Shown piece after piece: positions 35,701 to 49,700 of a stretch of DNA of 64,000 nt. Source of the DNA: Aplysia californica (taxonomy: Eukaryota > Mollusca > Gastropoda > Aplysiida > Aplysiidae); the NCBI RefSeq assembly GCF_000002075.1, contig NW_004797354.1, positions 680,170 to 744,169 of the forward strand, read 5' to 3'. A program made the position numbers and the translations under genes. The notes beneath the pieces are model-generated. The model had not been told where the DNA came from. It did no database searches and worked only from the letters and a program-made list of their open reading frames with translations. The first letter of the stretch is position 1. Every line of letters begins with the position of its first letter.

Positions 35701-38700
35701 ATGTGTGGATTTTATTTAAAAACATTGATTAAAGGCACAAAAAATGTAAATTTGCAGTTTCCAAGGACTCTTAAGCTATGGAAGTCACCAAACTTTAGCG
35801 GCCATTTTCTAGCTAATTTTATTTCTGAAATCCGGCGATCCCTCCTTCAATCACAATTATCTCGACTTCTATTCAAGATAATTAGATTTCTTTTTTCATC
35901 AAAAGCAAGGCAAATGTACAACCTTTAAGATGACACCTATAACTCCATATGCCCAAAAATTGACGAGCTTCTGGTTCCACTGCGTTGATTAGTGTTGGAT
36001 TGTTAATATTTTAAATATCATATTTATTTGAATGATACAGAGTACAAATAAGAACCTGTGTGCTTTTGCCTGTATTTGGAACTGCTACATAAGACTTTTA
36101 AAACACAAAATGCTGTGTTTTCATGTGCAAATTGGGGATTAGTAAGTGAAATGAATATAGAGAAATGCTGAGCGTAAATTTGGAAAATTTATGTTTTATT
36201 AGAGTTTTGATTTTCCTGTTAAGTGCCAAGACGTGATGAGATGTGAAAAGAACCTGGAAATGCAAAAGGGAATTTCTATTTGCATGTGCACTTGTACCAT
36301 GTTATGTATGTTTTTGGTTTGTCTTCCTTGAATGACAATGTGTGGAATATGGTGTGCCTGAGCTCTGTCAATAAGTCTGGTATCACTCCATCCCAGCTGT
36401 CTTAGATAGTGATATCTCACACCACTCCTTACAGTTGGTTGGCAGGTGCTCTGATGTGGTTTTCTCCTTCTTTCCCATCAAACGTCTATCATCCTGATCT
36501 CTCCTCTTTTTTTTGTGTTTGTTATCTCAGTTGTCACACCTCTAATTTCTACTCTAATATGTCCTCATAGTGTTGCTAGTGCTATAAAACTCTTACTAGA
36601 ACAAAACACTGTTCTGCAGATGAATCAGCTGTCTGATTTATACTTTTGCAGAGCTGTAGTTTATAGACAAGTCAGTGTAATAGAGATCTATTATTACCTG
36701 AAAATCTAGCTGAGTGAATAGTGAGTTCAGACTCGAAAATAACGTGTTGGGGACTCAGGGTTTAGATGGGAGCTCATTGAGGTGTGTCCTTGAGCAAGAC
36801 ACAGTAAGGTCAAGCTGAGAAGAACAGGGTGTTACACAGTAGTGACCAACATCGGCATGTTTGTTAAATTGTTCTACATAAAAAGTGTAATATTGTATAT
36901 CTCCAACTTTTTGGATGTATGTTTGCCATTGTAACCACATTTTCCCATGAGAATCAATAAAGTGTAATGTATTTTATTTTTATTTATTATTTGTTAACAA
37001 TCATAATTGTGCTGATAAGAAGTAGATGGAGCAAACCACTCCCAAATCACCTTCCAACCACCCATGATCCCTCTGTGTCTTTACAGGTTCCTGGTAAATG
37101 CCAGCCACAACGTGGATCTGCGCAAGTGGGCAACGGAGGGCCTGGCTTATCTGACGCTGCAGGCGGAGATAAAGGAGGAACTGGTGAACGATGTGCCCGC
37201 TGTCAAGTCTATCTTTGATCTGGCCAAGGTACAAACAAGATCATGAGAAAGGATGATCTGTTTAGTGTGATTTTAATAATAGATTTTGGTATTGGAAAAG
37301 GAATACACTGTTGAACCTGTTCAAAAAGACTTCCATTTTTTTGGGAGAAAATTGGTCACCTTAGAGAGGTGGACAGTGTCATTATAATGTTTAAAAATTA
37401 AAACAGGAGGGAAGTGATCTTTTGTGGAGGCGGTTTCTTAGACTGGTGGTCATTAGAGCAAGTTCGGTTTCAATGTACATACCAGCCCTTATCCTTTAAG
37501 GTGTGTCCTCGTTCTACATGGAATGTTTTCTTCAAATTTCCACTCACTTCAATCTTTTCTCCCCCTGAAACATTTCCTCTCTGATACTTCTCTCTTCATG
37601 CCCTTTCTTTTTTGGAATAATGAAAATCCCTCTACGAAAGATCCTCTATTTCCTCTACGACACATAATGTCTCTACATAGAATATATCCTATAGGGAAAT
37701 TGCTTCCTCTTCCTAGAATGTTCCAATTATGACGAGTGTTCTCTTTTTCTGGAATATTCCCTCTATGATTAATTAACTGTTTTTCCCCTACAGTGTCTAA
37801 ACAACTCATCACTCTGCTTGGAAAACGTTTCCCCTCTAATACATCCTTTCTTTTTCCTCTTTCAGAAATATTTAATTTAAGGCAATATCACCCCTCTCTG
37901 GAAATATTTCGTCTTCCTTCTTTCTATTTTTTCTTCCTGAAATTATTAACTCATTACTGGGCCTTTTCATCAGTCACTAGCGTTGAAGACTGGCGTTTTT
38001 GGGAGTATTTCAATAAATCACCACAACTCTCAGAATTACCCTATTGTAATTATTTTTTGACACAGTAAATAAACACTCAAGCTTAATCTGTTACAAAAAA
38101 CTAATGTTGTCTAAGACTAATACTTTAATTTGTATGATTTTTTAAAAATTGGCATGAATTTGATTTTCCTAAAAATTTCCAGAGATGAAACAGGTAGAAT
38201 GAAATTCACAACAACAACAAAAATAAAAGTTCAAAGTGTTCTGTTTTGATTTGTATGCATCTGTGAGTGTTAAGTGAAAATTTAAAAGCTGGTCTGGGCG
38301 TTGATTCAGATCCATACACTGTTTGACATGAGACAGATACGGCACGACGTTGTGATCTCGTTGCGCGAACAACAACACCAGTACCAGTGCTAGATCTAGT
38401 CGTCGAACTACGACTCGGGCAGTGTTTGGGTATATATCCAGGATCCTTACTATCAGACACATCATATTCTGAGACACAAGAACTAGTAAAACGTACAGAA
38501 GTATCGAAAATGGCGAAATTATGTGATTCTTGTTCATGCGACTTCTTCGACCGTTACTACAACGTGACTGTCGGATTACTATCAGCTGTATAGAAAAAAA
38601 CAAAGCGCGAGTTCCGGTCAATTCAACCCCAGTTGGGGTCACTGTCCTTCACCTTCAATAACTTAAAAACTACGGGCCCCAGAAATACGAAACAAAGTCT

Positions 38701-38971
38701 AAGTCGCTCAGGCTTGGCTAAACAAGGGTACGAGGCGGGTCTCGCGATCCGTGCGTGATTTGTACAGCGGAAAAAAAATTCCAAAGTTGGTCACGCAGGG
38801 CTCGTGGGAACCGTCGCGAGCGTTGCGGCGGGGGTCACGCAACTGTTATGTGAACCGTTTGAAGTGAGTTAATCTGCCATACTCCCACTACTCCCTCTCT
38901 CTTCCCTCTTCTTGGAATATTTCCTCTACGATACATCCCTTCACTCTCTTCCCTCTTCCTCCCTCCCCCCC

Positions 38972-39046
<75 letters not shown>

Positions 39047-40701
39047 ACTCCCCCCCTCCCCCATGCTCCCCCCCCCCTTCCTTTCTCTCTGTCTGTTTAT
39101 CTCTTTTGACTTGCCTGGTGTTGACAAAGCCCTCACTGAGCCATCTATTTCTTTTTTGCGGGGACATTTATCGCCGAGAAATTCCTACTAAAATCTGATT
39201 TTGTTTCAGGAGAAAGAGCGTAACCTGACGTACGCTTGCGTGACGGTGCTGGTGAACTGCACCAACAGCTACGACAAACAGGAAGTGATGCCTGAGCTTG
39301 TGGAGCTGGCCAAGTTTGCCAAACAGCACATCCCAGAGGAGCACCCGAAGGTCAGCACGCCACGTTGTGTTGTCTTGTGTTGTGTTGTGTTGAGTGCTCG
39401 GCTTAATGTACTAGCGCGTTTTTGTACCTGGCTCATGAGTTACCTCTATATGGAAATTCTTGATAATAATAATGATAACACAAAGAGAAAAATCGAGCTG
39501 ATCAAGAGGACAGACAGCAGGAAGGACTGGGGTACCATGATCACCAATGACTGCCCCAGACCTGATACTGAATAGTAAAATAAAATGATGATAATAATAA
39601 AGTTCATTTCTACAGCGCTCACTCCCTGGTGGCGGGTGGTTAGTAGGCGCCACTGGAAGATCTTACTTATGTACTTTCCCTCTGTTGTTTCTGTCTGTCT
39701 GTCTTACTTGTTCCCAGCACTAAATTATCATTATTGTTTCGATGTGTTAACAAACAAAGCTTCATAATAAAATAAGATTTGAAACTACATTTTGCATATA
39801 CTGGCCCATTCAACGTACTGTACAGCTGCCTTTTCAAATACATATATTAACCCGTATTCTAACAAAGAACACATACACGAAAAGACAATCATTGGCAACT
39901 GATCGCACTCTTTGTTGTAAGAAGAATCAAACTGTTTTGAAGAAAACAAACCTTTCTAGCAGGTTAACATGTTTCCATGATAATACACCTCAAAACCAAC
40001 CCTTGTCATTCTTCATTGTGGTATTTTCATCTAATCCTGACAGTAATAAAATAAGTATCTTCTAAGACATTTTTTGTTGGTTTGAGAAACTGAAGCACAA
40101 ACAATCCCCTCCCCCCACAGGTTAATTTTTCCTCCTTCTTAAAAAGTCTTATTGCAAATTAAGGTCGGTCAATGTTGATGTAAACTTTTTGTGTGGGTGG
40201 TTGGCGGGTGCTCTGGTGTGGTTTGCTTCTTCTTTCCTATAAAAAATCTATCGTCTCTATCTCTACTCCTTTTTTATATTTGTTACTCTCTTTTAACACC
40301 TCTAATCTTCGGCACTTATATGACCTTATGCAGTTGCGAGTGCTGTAAAACCTCAAGTAAAACTAAACTGAAATATAAACAATACCCCCTCCCCCCACAG
40401 GTTAATTTTTCCTGCCTCGTAGTACATATTAAGGTCGGTCGATGTTGATGTCAACTTTTTGTGGCAGCGGTGGTTTCTTTATCTTTCCTTGTGCAGGACA
40501 AAGCGGAGTTTGTGACCAGTAGACTCCTGCGTCTGGCCAAAGCCGGGATTATCAATGCCCTGGTCGCCCTCTCCTCCACAGACAGCAAGAACAGCAGAGA
40601 GCTGTTGTGCAGGTGAGTGTGTGTGTGCTTGTGTGTGTGTGTTTGTGTGTGTGTGCTTGTGTGTGTGTGTGTGTGTGTGTGCGTGTGTGTGTGTGTGTGC
40701 G

Positions 40702-40735
<34 letters not shown>

Positions 40736-43700
40736 CTTGTGTGTGTGTGTGTGCTTGTGTGCTTATGTGTGTGTGTGTGTGTGTGGGCATGTGTAATGTG
40801 TGGTGTGTTTGAGTGAGATATTGTGTATATATGTCTGTGTGTGTAATGTGTGTTTGTGTATGTGTGTGCATGTGAGTGTGTGTGTTTGAGTGAGTATGTG
40901 AGGGTGCGTGCATGTGTGTGTGTCAGTGTATATATACTCCCACAGAGTTTGTGGGAGTGTGGGGCCAAAGTTGGAATGAAACTCTTACCATACACCTGTT
41001 TAATGTCGGCCATATTTATGTACAGGCCAAGCTTATTGCTTTACATGGATACCACACTTTCCCATTTTATCTCAGATCATTGTCACTCTGTTGTGGTTTG
41101 CTCCTTTTTTCCTATCAAACATCTTTTGTCCTTGTCCCTCCTCCTTCATTTTTTTGTATGTTACTGTCTAGTAATACCTCTAGTCTTTGCATGGCGCACC
41201 GGCAGTGGAATTTTAGTTGCCGCGGGGGGTTCCCCGCCGGGTGCCTTATCACGTCGGGGTCACGAAGGTCAGCTCCCTGTCGCCGCTCTATCTGGGCCGA
41301 CTTAATTTTTGGTACTTTTCAACGTACGATTTTAGGTGTATTCGTGTATTTATGGTCATTCTCATTTAGTGCACCCTAAGCATGTATTTCTGCTCTTGAG
41401 ACTCAAAAAAGAACGGACGTTGTAACTTGTCTGGTTATTTCGTTAGACGCGCTGAAGTCGGCAATGCTAAATTGTAGAATACAAAGCTGTAATTTTGCAA
41501 CTTTATCCATCGGGCATACAATTCGCTATGAAGTAATTCCTCCAAATACAACTTTATGTGTCTAATATAATCGTGAATTTTGCATATTTTCTCGAAAGTT
41601 TAGAAAAGTTACCATGAAGTTTCTTTATGAAAAGTACAAATCGATTTTAGTGCCAGAATACATCTTCAATGTAATACACAAACAGTATCTGTTACACTCT
41701 AGAAATTCCTTACTTTTCTTAAAACGTTAAGTCTAGGTTTTGTAAGTTGACTGAATAATAGGGATGACTTCTCGTAATTTGGTTATAAGAATAATTTTTA
41801 GCTTTCCAGGGACACTGAATCAACACCAGACTTTTCCAGCTTTTTTTTCGTTTCTATGACCATTTGCAATAACTGACAATGTGACTGATTTCTTTACATT
41901 CATAATTGTGTCCGCGCATATTTCTGACACAAAAACTAAGAATGAATGTGTTAACTGTCATTATTTTTATTCCATACAAGAAGTTTATCTCTACCCATGT
42001 ATTTACACGGTTTTGTGGGTTTTTTTAATCGCTTATATTATCTTTTTAGTTGTATGCAGGCTGCCACAGACACAGCATGATTCATGAACAAACGCAGAGT
42101 AACTTTCTCTTGTTTAATAGTAAAATAAGAGCTAACGCTGATCGTCTTTAGTTAAAATATGCAGATGTGCATCTTTTTTCTCTTATAACTTGACTATTAC
42201 TACTCGCGCAGATTTAAGATTTCTCATGGTAAAAGACATGATATTCGTAGTCAGTTTAACACAGATTTTGGAGAGATCTGTCATGCCTTTTTAAAATTAA
42301 CAATAATTTATTCATAAGTTTGTAACTAAAATAGGACAAATTGGGTACTCTACAAACACTTGTCTAGAACAAAAACTAAGCCACAGAAATTAACCATTCT
42401 AACCCAGAATAAATCTCAAGACATTGAGGTTTTAGTACATCCGCGAAATGGTTTGCTGTGTGGGATGGGGAAGAAGTTATTTCGTTAAAAACATAGTCAA
42501 AAAATACGAACTTCCGAACCGACACCGGCAGAGTCGCCTCAGGGCTCATTAACCCCGTGACCCCGAGCCAGGGAGCTCCGGCGGGCTGCTGAGTCACGCT
42601 AACTAACGGTAACAGAATCGGGCAAAAAGTGACGCGTGTTTGGCACTTTATGACCTAATTGTGTTGCAAATGCCATTAAACTCTTTCTAAAACAAGCTTT
42701 CAGTTCCTTTCAGTTTGTCTGACCTCTCAAAGCTTTCTGACCTCTCAAAGTTTGTTGTTTCACTAAATCCCCCTCCCCCTTTCCACCCCACCTTCTTTCT
42801 TAGAGTCTACATGTCTCTTGCGACAGAGGAGAGTCTTCGAGGGTTGATTGTGCAACAAGGAGGTGTCAAGGTAAGGCTAAGGGACATGCACAATTTTAAC
42901 TGGAAAGTCACGCTATTTTCTGGTTGGTGAAACTTTTATGGTGCTCGCAGCTATATGGTCACTCTTAAGCACAAGGGGGCTATCCCGAAAATTGATGTTT
43001 TGAGAAAAGCGAAGGTAAAGTTTTTGCCCCTTGTTCACTTTCTTTAAAAGACAAGGAGAGTTTTCTCTATAACCAAACAAATATGCACGCGCCAATGAAG
43101 CTAAACGTCTCCTATAGGTAGTGCAATGCCCACTTTTGATGTAGGTCAAGATATCTGGAAACCCCCGAAATCTGGGTTAGCCGGCTTGTCCTTAAAAGCG
43201 ACTGTATAAGGTCATGTGTATCAGGACGTGGTGGAATCGGGCGCTTCTCCATTTTTGCGCATATGGAGTTTCTGATATCATCTTAAAGCCTGTTTATTTG
43301 CTTTGCTTTTTTTGTGAAAGAAATATCCACCTATCTTGAATAGTCGTTGAGATTTTTGCGATGGTAGAAGTGGTGGTCACCTGGTTTTAGATGTAAAATT
43401 AACGAGAAAATGGTCGAAAGTTTGGTAACTTCTATAGCTTGAGAGTCCCTTAAAACTGAAAAACGTTTTTCAGTAAAATCCACAGAGAAATATGTTTTTA
43501 AATTGGCATAAAATGGGTTTAGCCAAAACAAGAAAATTAGAAAAAAATTGCCCGACTGCCAGAAAAATGCCAGTTTCTTTGGTTTCATTATTTTGACGTT
43601 CACCTGATTTCACCACAGTCCCTCACATATGGGCATTATTTGTTCAAGTTTAGCTCGAAGAGATTCATCTTCATTTATTAACTCAGTTGCTTCGACAGTA

Positions 43701-46700
43701 AGAGGTGTCCTTATTGACTATGTAGTCCTACGTAATATATAGATTGTAAGGTGCATAGAGCTTGCTGCTGAGGGGGAATTTGCGCTATAATAATTTTAAC
43801 TTGATTGTGATTATTATAGTGATGATGATTATTATTAAATATAATATTTCAACACCAAGAGGCAACAAGTTAAGGACCTGAGTAAGAATGTTTAGATTGA
43901 ATTCATTTCTAGTACAGTCGAAATTGTCCAAGACGGCCACCCATTGTGAAACAGAAAAGTGATTGTTTTAAACAGGTGGACCTCTTGAACAGTATCATTA
44001 TGATATTAAAAAATGGAAGGAGGGAGAGTGGGAGTGGTTGTCTTGGACAGGTGGCCGTTACAGCAGGTTTGAATGTGTGATTATTCCTCTGAGGTGGAAC
44101 CTTGTAGTTCTGTGTCTGTGAGGGATTAGCGAGTGCTCTGGTGTCATTTGCTCCTTCTTTCCTGTCCAACATCTGTCGTCCTAATCTTTTTTTTCCTTCT
44201 TTTTTGTGTTTGTTACTGTCTTGTTACACCTCTATTCTTTGGCACTCATATAACCTTATTGTGTTGCAAGTGCCGTAAAACAGTGTTTCCACTCTTCCGT
44301 ATTTTTACGGAAATCCGTACTTTCTGCCAGTTCCGTACTTATTCCTCCATCATTATCAACTCCCTCCGTTAAAAAAAATGCGACAGCGCAGGACTGCCGA
44401 AATTTCGTACTCGCCTTCGTATCGTCTTGTATAAGTTACGGATATTTACGGTAATTCTCTCGGCAACAAGTTGAAGTTACAGAAACCTGCCAAATTGCGC
44501 ATTTCCTGCAATCGGCCATTATACCGCTATGTCCCAGTCCCATGCATTCATTGCGTGTTGGTCGGCAGTACATTTTTTACCTGCAGATGGATCAAAATCT
44601 GACGAACCTTTCTGTCGTTCACTCATTCCTTCTGTCTATCTTCGGGTTGTTGCCGCGGCTGGAAAATCTGCACGTTGATCAAGTAAATTGACTTGTGATC
44701 TTAGACAGAAAATTACTGTCGGAAAGAAACTTTTTTCGCAAATTTAGATCTAGATCTAGAGAAATTACCAATGCGAAGATTCTACGGCACGTGAACGCGA
44801 TATAAGGGCTGCGATGAAAGAAATATGCTGATATGGGCGTGCCCACTACAGATGGGATCGGCTGATCGCGCTGATCACCCGACTCGGTCGCTTCAAAGAT
44901 AAATGTGTTTGCTTTCAGTTTCAGGCGATCGAGTCGGGTGATTGGCCCGATCCAGCCGTAGGTAAAATCAAGAATAATTCGAAGTGGTGTTCCGAGGTTG
45001 TGACAGGCGACATTCAGGCTGGAAAATTGAGAAAAAATTTGGGTAAACGCTGCGCAACCGTATTTTGAAGGTACATATTTTCATTATTCCCAGGTTTGCT
45101 TGCTATCAATGGTGCGATGACAAATTAATTGAATTATAGTAGCAATGAAATGGGAACTTGCTTTTAAACATTGCCAGCAATGGAAATATATGCTGGTGAT
45201 TAAGTCAAACAAGACGATCAAAATGTTGGTGAAAAAATAAATGTTATGGGCTGTAGGCAATATCTTCAAACAGTCTCCCACATGCCATTTTCTACTCTCT
45301 AAAAGCACTAAATTTCAATTTCTTTGGGGGGCTTCGCCCCCAGACCTCCAGCAGATTTTTCCTCACTTTTCAGCTTCAGCTGGTGGAAGCACTGGTAAAA
45401 CTCTTACTCAAACTAACCCCCCCCCCCCCCCCCCCCCCTCGAGGCGGTGCCACTGACTGAAGAGTCTTTAGGCCATTCCCAAAGGGGGGACATTATTCGT
45501 TCTTATGCACAGTAGAATTGTAAATGGGCTGATTCAACAATGTCACGCTCATAACTGCCTGAACTACAACAGGGAACTGCTGCTTTTTCTTTACTAATCC
45601 TTCCTATCATCATTTTCCTCTACTTCTTTTGTATGGTTGTCACATTCTTGTGACCCGCTATTTCCGGGGTGCCTTGAAAGTCGAAACAGACTTTGTGCTG
45701 TTAAAGCTGGAGAGGTGAGCAGAGTGGGCCCGATTCCCTGTAAAAACTTCTCTGTTGACATCCACCCCTTGGCACTCATATGACCTTATGCAGTCGCGAG
45801 CGCCGTAAAACCTCTACTATAAAACCCCCCCCAAAAAACAACTAAAACTGGAAAAGTGGTCTATTTCTGGTGTCTGTGTCATGAGGTGGAATGTTGTGAT
45901 GCTGAATCCGCAGTCTCTGCTGAACCTGATGTCGGACAACACAGATAACGGCTCTGTCCTTGCCGCCCACGCCTTGGCCAAGATTGCTGTGACCTCCGAC
46001 CCCCACTTTGCCTTCCAGGGCCAAAGGGTGAGTCACATTAGTGAGAAAATGGCCACCAAACTTTGGCTATTTCCATAGATTGAGAGTCCATGGGGACTGA
46101 AAATTTACAACTTTTGTGCTTTTAATTAATCTTTTTCAGTAAAGTCAAACCGGAGACATGTTCTTAAATGAACATAAAAGGTGTTGTGCCAAATCATGAA
46201 CGTTTGTTAAAAAGTGCAAAGTTGATTTTATGTATTGGTGTATGTATGTTTGCTATTTTAAAACTAATTCCCTACAGGGATTAATAAAATGTTATCATAA
46301 AATTAATATTTCTTTGTTATGTGCTGTGCTTACTTTTGAATATAATGCCCGCCCATCTCCATGCTCCCAGATGTACGAGGTTGTACGCCCACTTCTGTCC
46401 CTTCTCAACGCTGACCGGTCAGGACTGCAGAATTTTGAGGCTTTGCTGGCTCTCACCAACCTTTCATCGGTCAGCGATTCTCTCAGGTTGGTGCGGGTGG
46501 TTGGAGCCCACTGCTGGTAGATCCTACTTTGTTTTATTCCCCACTGTTGTTTTTATGTGTCTGTCATACTCTTACAATGCTTGTGAGTGGTTGGGGGGGG
46601 TGGTTTGCTCTTTCTTTCCTATAGACATCTATCATCCTTATCTCTCCTCCTCCTTTTTTTTAATGTATGTTACTATCTTGTAACATCTCTAATTTTTGAC

Positions 46701-49700
46701 ACTTATATGACCTTATCGTGTTGCAAGGGCAGTAAAACTCTTACTAAAACTAAACTCTTATCTAGCTCTATATAACTTTTTCTGTTTTGACATAATGAGT
46801 CAAGTCTCAGCTTTTACTCCTGTGGAAATAAACGTGTCAAATTTATGGGTAGAGTTTGTGCAGTATATAAGTACAGTCGAAACTGCCTTAACAGAAACCT
46901 GTAGAAAACGGAAACCTGTCTTTATGGAATCTCCCCTTTCCCCCCCTTGCTATATTCCTCTTTAATTACCTGTATAAAACGGGCACCTTTACAATGGGGA
47001 GACGGAAAGAAAAATCAACTCCGTTCCGAGGGTTTCTCCTGTCTAAGAAGGAAAATTCTTTTCCCGCTCAGCCCTGATTTGAATCAAATCTCGCAAGTTA
47101 GTTTCCGCCGGCGAGGAAGGAGAGTAAGGGTGCAATTTGGGGTGAGATGTTACCCCATGGTGTGAGCCCTGAGCGATGAAGAATGTCAGGATGGTGTGGG
47201 TGTGAAATCTCACGACTGCCCGTGAGAGTGCTCGGGTAGCAAGCCACTACGGAAACTTTCCTGGATAGCCAGAAGCCAGAGGTGTGAAATTAGAATGACC
47301 AAAGCCTGCCGCCCTGGTACGGCCAGCGGAGAAAAGTTCCTCGGATCGTTGTTACATGATGGCAGTGAGGGGTGGCATTGGTTCACTGTGCTTGTTACTC
47401 CGGTGGGTGGGGCTAAGGGTGGAAGCAAAGGAGATGTTCGAACGTGTCTGTTTTTAATAGGTCAAACAGTGGTCCTATGAAAGGCACGCACTGGTGGTAA
47501 TTGGATAAGTAAGACTGACGCACGTTTTTATCAGACAGGATAGCATGAAAGGTGTGAAGTTTTGACCACTGCTTGCTGATCGGACAAGCGATTCTTGATC
47601 CCACCGGCTGGGCCTTTAACCCTCCCCCCACCAATCTCTCTCTTAATTCCCCTGCCTAAGACGAAAAATGTCTAAAACGGAATTTTTTTCGGGCTCCTTT
47701 GCGATTTCGTCTTACTCAGGTTTGACTGTATGTATTAATACAAGACATGCTGGACTTAGAGAAAATAGCATAGATTAAAAATCTACAAGTTTGACCCCAG
47801 TGTTGATTGTTTGGCTGACATCCCCATTCATGGATTGGGAGAAGTAACTCATTTTGACAACAAGCCTCACAGATGACTGTTTTTGTGTTGATGTGATTCT
47901 CTTTATTGAAACTCAGACTCTGGGGTTGGTTAGATTGGACAAGGGTTAGCATAGTCCTGCTGACTTTTGATTTCTGCCCAAGTTTGAATTCGTCATTTTA
48001 AAAATAGATTTGTAAAAGAACTGTGTGATCCTGGGACAGTCTAGGGTCTAGGGGCTAGTCTCATATCAACAACATATGTAGGTAAAAGGCAGTGGGGTAG
48101 GCTCTATTTACTTCCCATCTTTCCATTGCCACTGTTAACTCACTTGAGCCTGAGCTATTTTTCACCCAACAACCATTGCAGCCTGTCAGTTTTGGGGTAG
48201 ATCTATATTAAATCGTTGACCTCAAAAAGTCTGTGAAAGCTTTCATAATTTTAAAAAGTTCAACAAAAGAAAGAAAGAAATGCTCCTACAGAAAAAGAAA
48301 ACTGCATCCTAATTTGCCCTAATAGTTTTTGTTTTCTCAATATTTTGAAATTGCAATGTCTGGGGGCTACACCATTTTTTTTGCCCCCAATTTATAATCA
48401 AATCAGTTGTCGAAATGCACGGGTGACTGACTTAGTCCGTTACAACTCAAAAAGTATCACACATAACGTCACCAAATTTTAAACGAAATAATACAAGTGG
48501 GTCAACTGTTGGCTTGCAATTCAAAAATACTGGAGATATCGATCAATAAAGCGCATCAAGTAAATACACGGGATTAGGCCACCGGACTGCTTGGGCGTCC
48601 CATAAGTACATGGGAATAGGCTCAAATGAGTAAATCAGCTTTTCCCTTTTCTCAATACTTAGGTGAGTGATTGGCAGGTGCTCAGGTGTGGTCTGCTCCT
48701 TCTTTCCTATCAAACGTCTGTTGTCCTTTTTCTCTCCTTCTTTTTTTGTTTTTTTACTCTCTAATAACACCTCTAATCTTCATACTTTTTTGACCTAATT
48801 ATGTTGCAAGTGCAGTGAAGTGCTTACTAAAATATAATAAATAAAACAAATCAGGACCTTAACAATGGAACTGTACAAATTTCATTAAAAGTTCTTGTTC
48901 CGTCGGTTGACGGATGCTTTGGAAAGGTCTTCTCCTCTCCTCCCTTTTTATTTTTGTTACTCTCTCGTAATACTATTATCTTCAGTGCTGTGCATGACCT
49001 TATTGTGTGGCTAGCGCCATACCAAAACTAAACAAAATTCTTTTCTGTATATTTGTTGTTGTGTTATGAGGAGTTTTTACTGATGTAAGGAGATTTTTCT
49101 CTCATTCCCCTCAAAGATGATTTTGTCTTTTCGTTTTCCTTTGAGAGCAGAAATCGCATTCTGACCGAGAAAGGCCTGCCGATGTTGGAACATCACATGT
49201 ATGAAGAACATGAAATGCTTCGACGTGCAGCCACGGAGTGTATGTGCAACATGGTCATGTGTGAGAAGGTGAGGGGGCAGTGTGTCAGTCTGTATTTGTG
49301 TTCTTTTATACTGTGTACGTATGGGCGTGCTTCTTTATCTCATTCAAGGAATGAAATGCTTCAATGTGTTGCCAGTGGGTAGTTTCCGGGTGCTGTCCTG
49401 TCAATCTCTCCTCCTTTTTTGTGTTTGTTGCTCTCTTGTAAGACCTCTGATCTTCAGCACTTTTATGACCTTTTTGTGTTGCTAGTGGCGTAAAACTCTT
49501 AATAAAAGTCTCGTATTTAGTCATCCTTATATACACAAACACACACACACAGGCGCACGCGCACACACCACACACACACGCACACACACACTAATCTTTT
49601 GTCTGTTATGAGAGGGCAAAGCAAAATTATATTCACACACACCCTCACACATCCACTCTCACTCACACACACACTCACACACACACACACGGAAGTTCGA

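Noticed and set aside
38169-38642. A 157-residue minus-strand frame in unc45 intron 12
   Set aside because: No recognisable domain, odd composition, and it lies within the TTAA-flanked repeat element.
40479-41013. Frames of 144-153 residues rich in Thr/His on the minus strand and Cys/Val on the plus strand
   Set aside because: They translate the (GT)n tract in the intron after unc45 exon 14 in several frames and have no other content. The same holds for the CA tracts at 0.14, 29.7, 49.6 and 56.7 kb.
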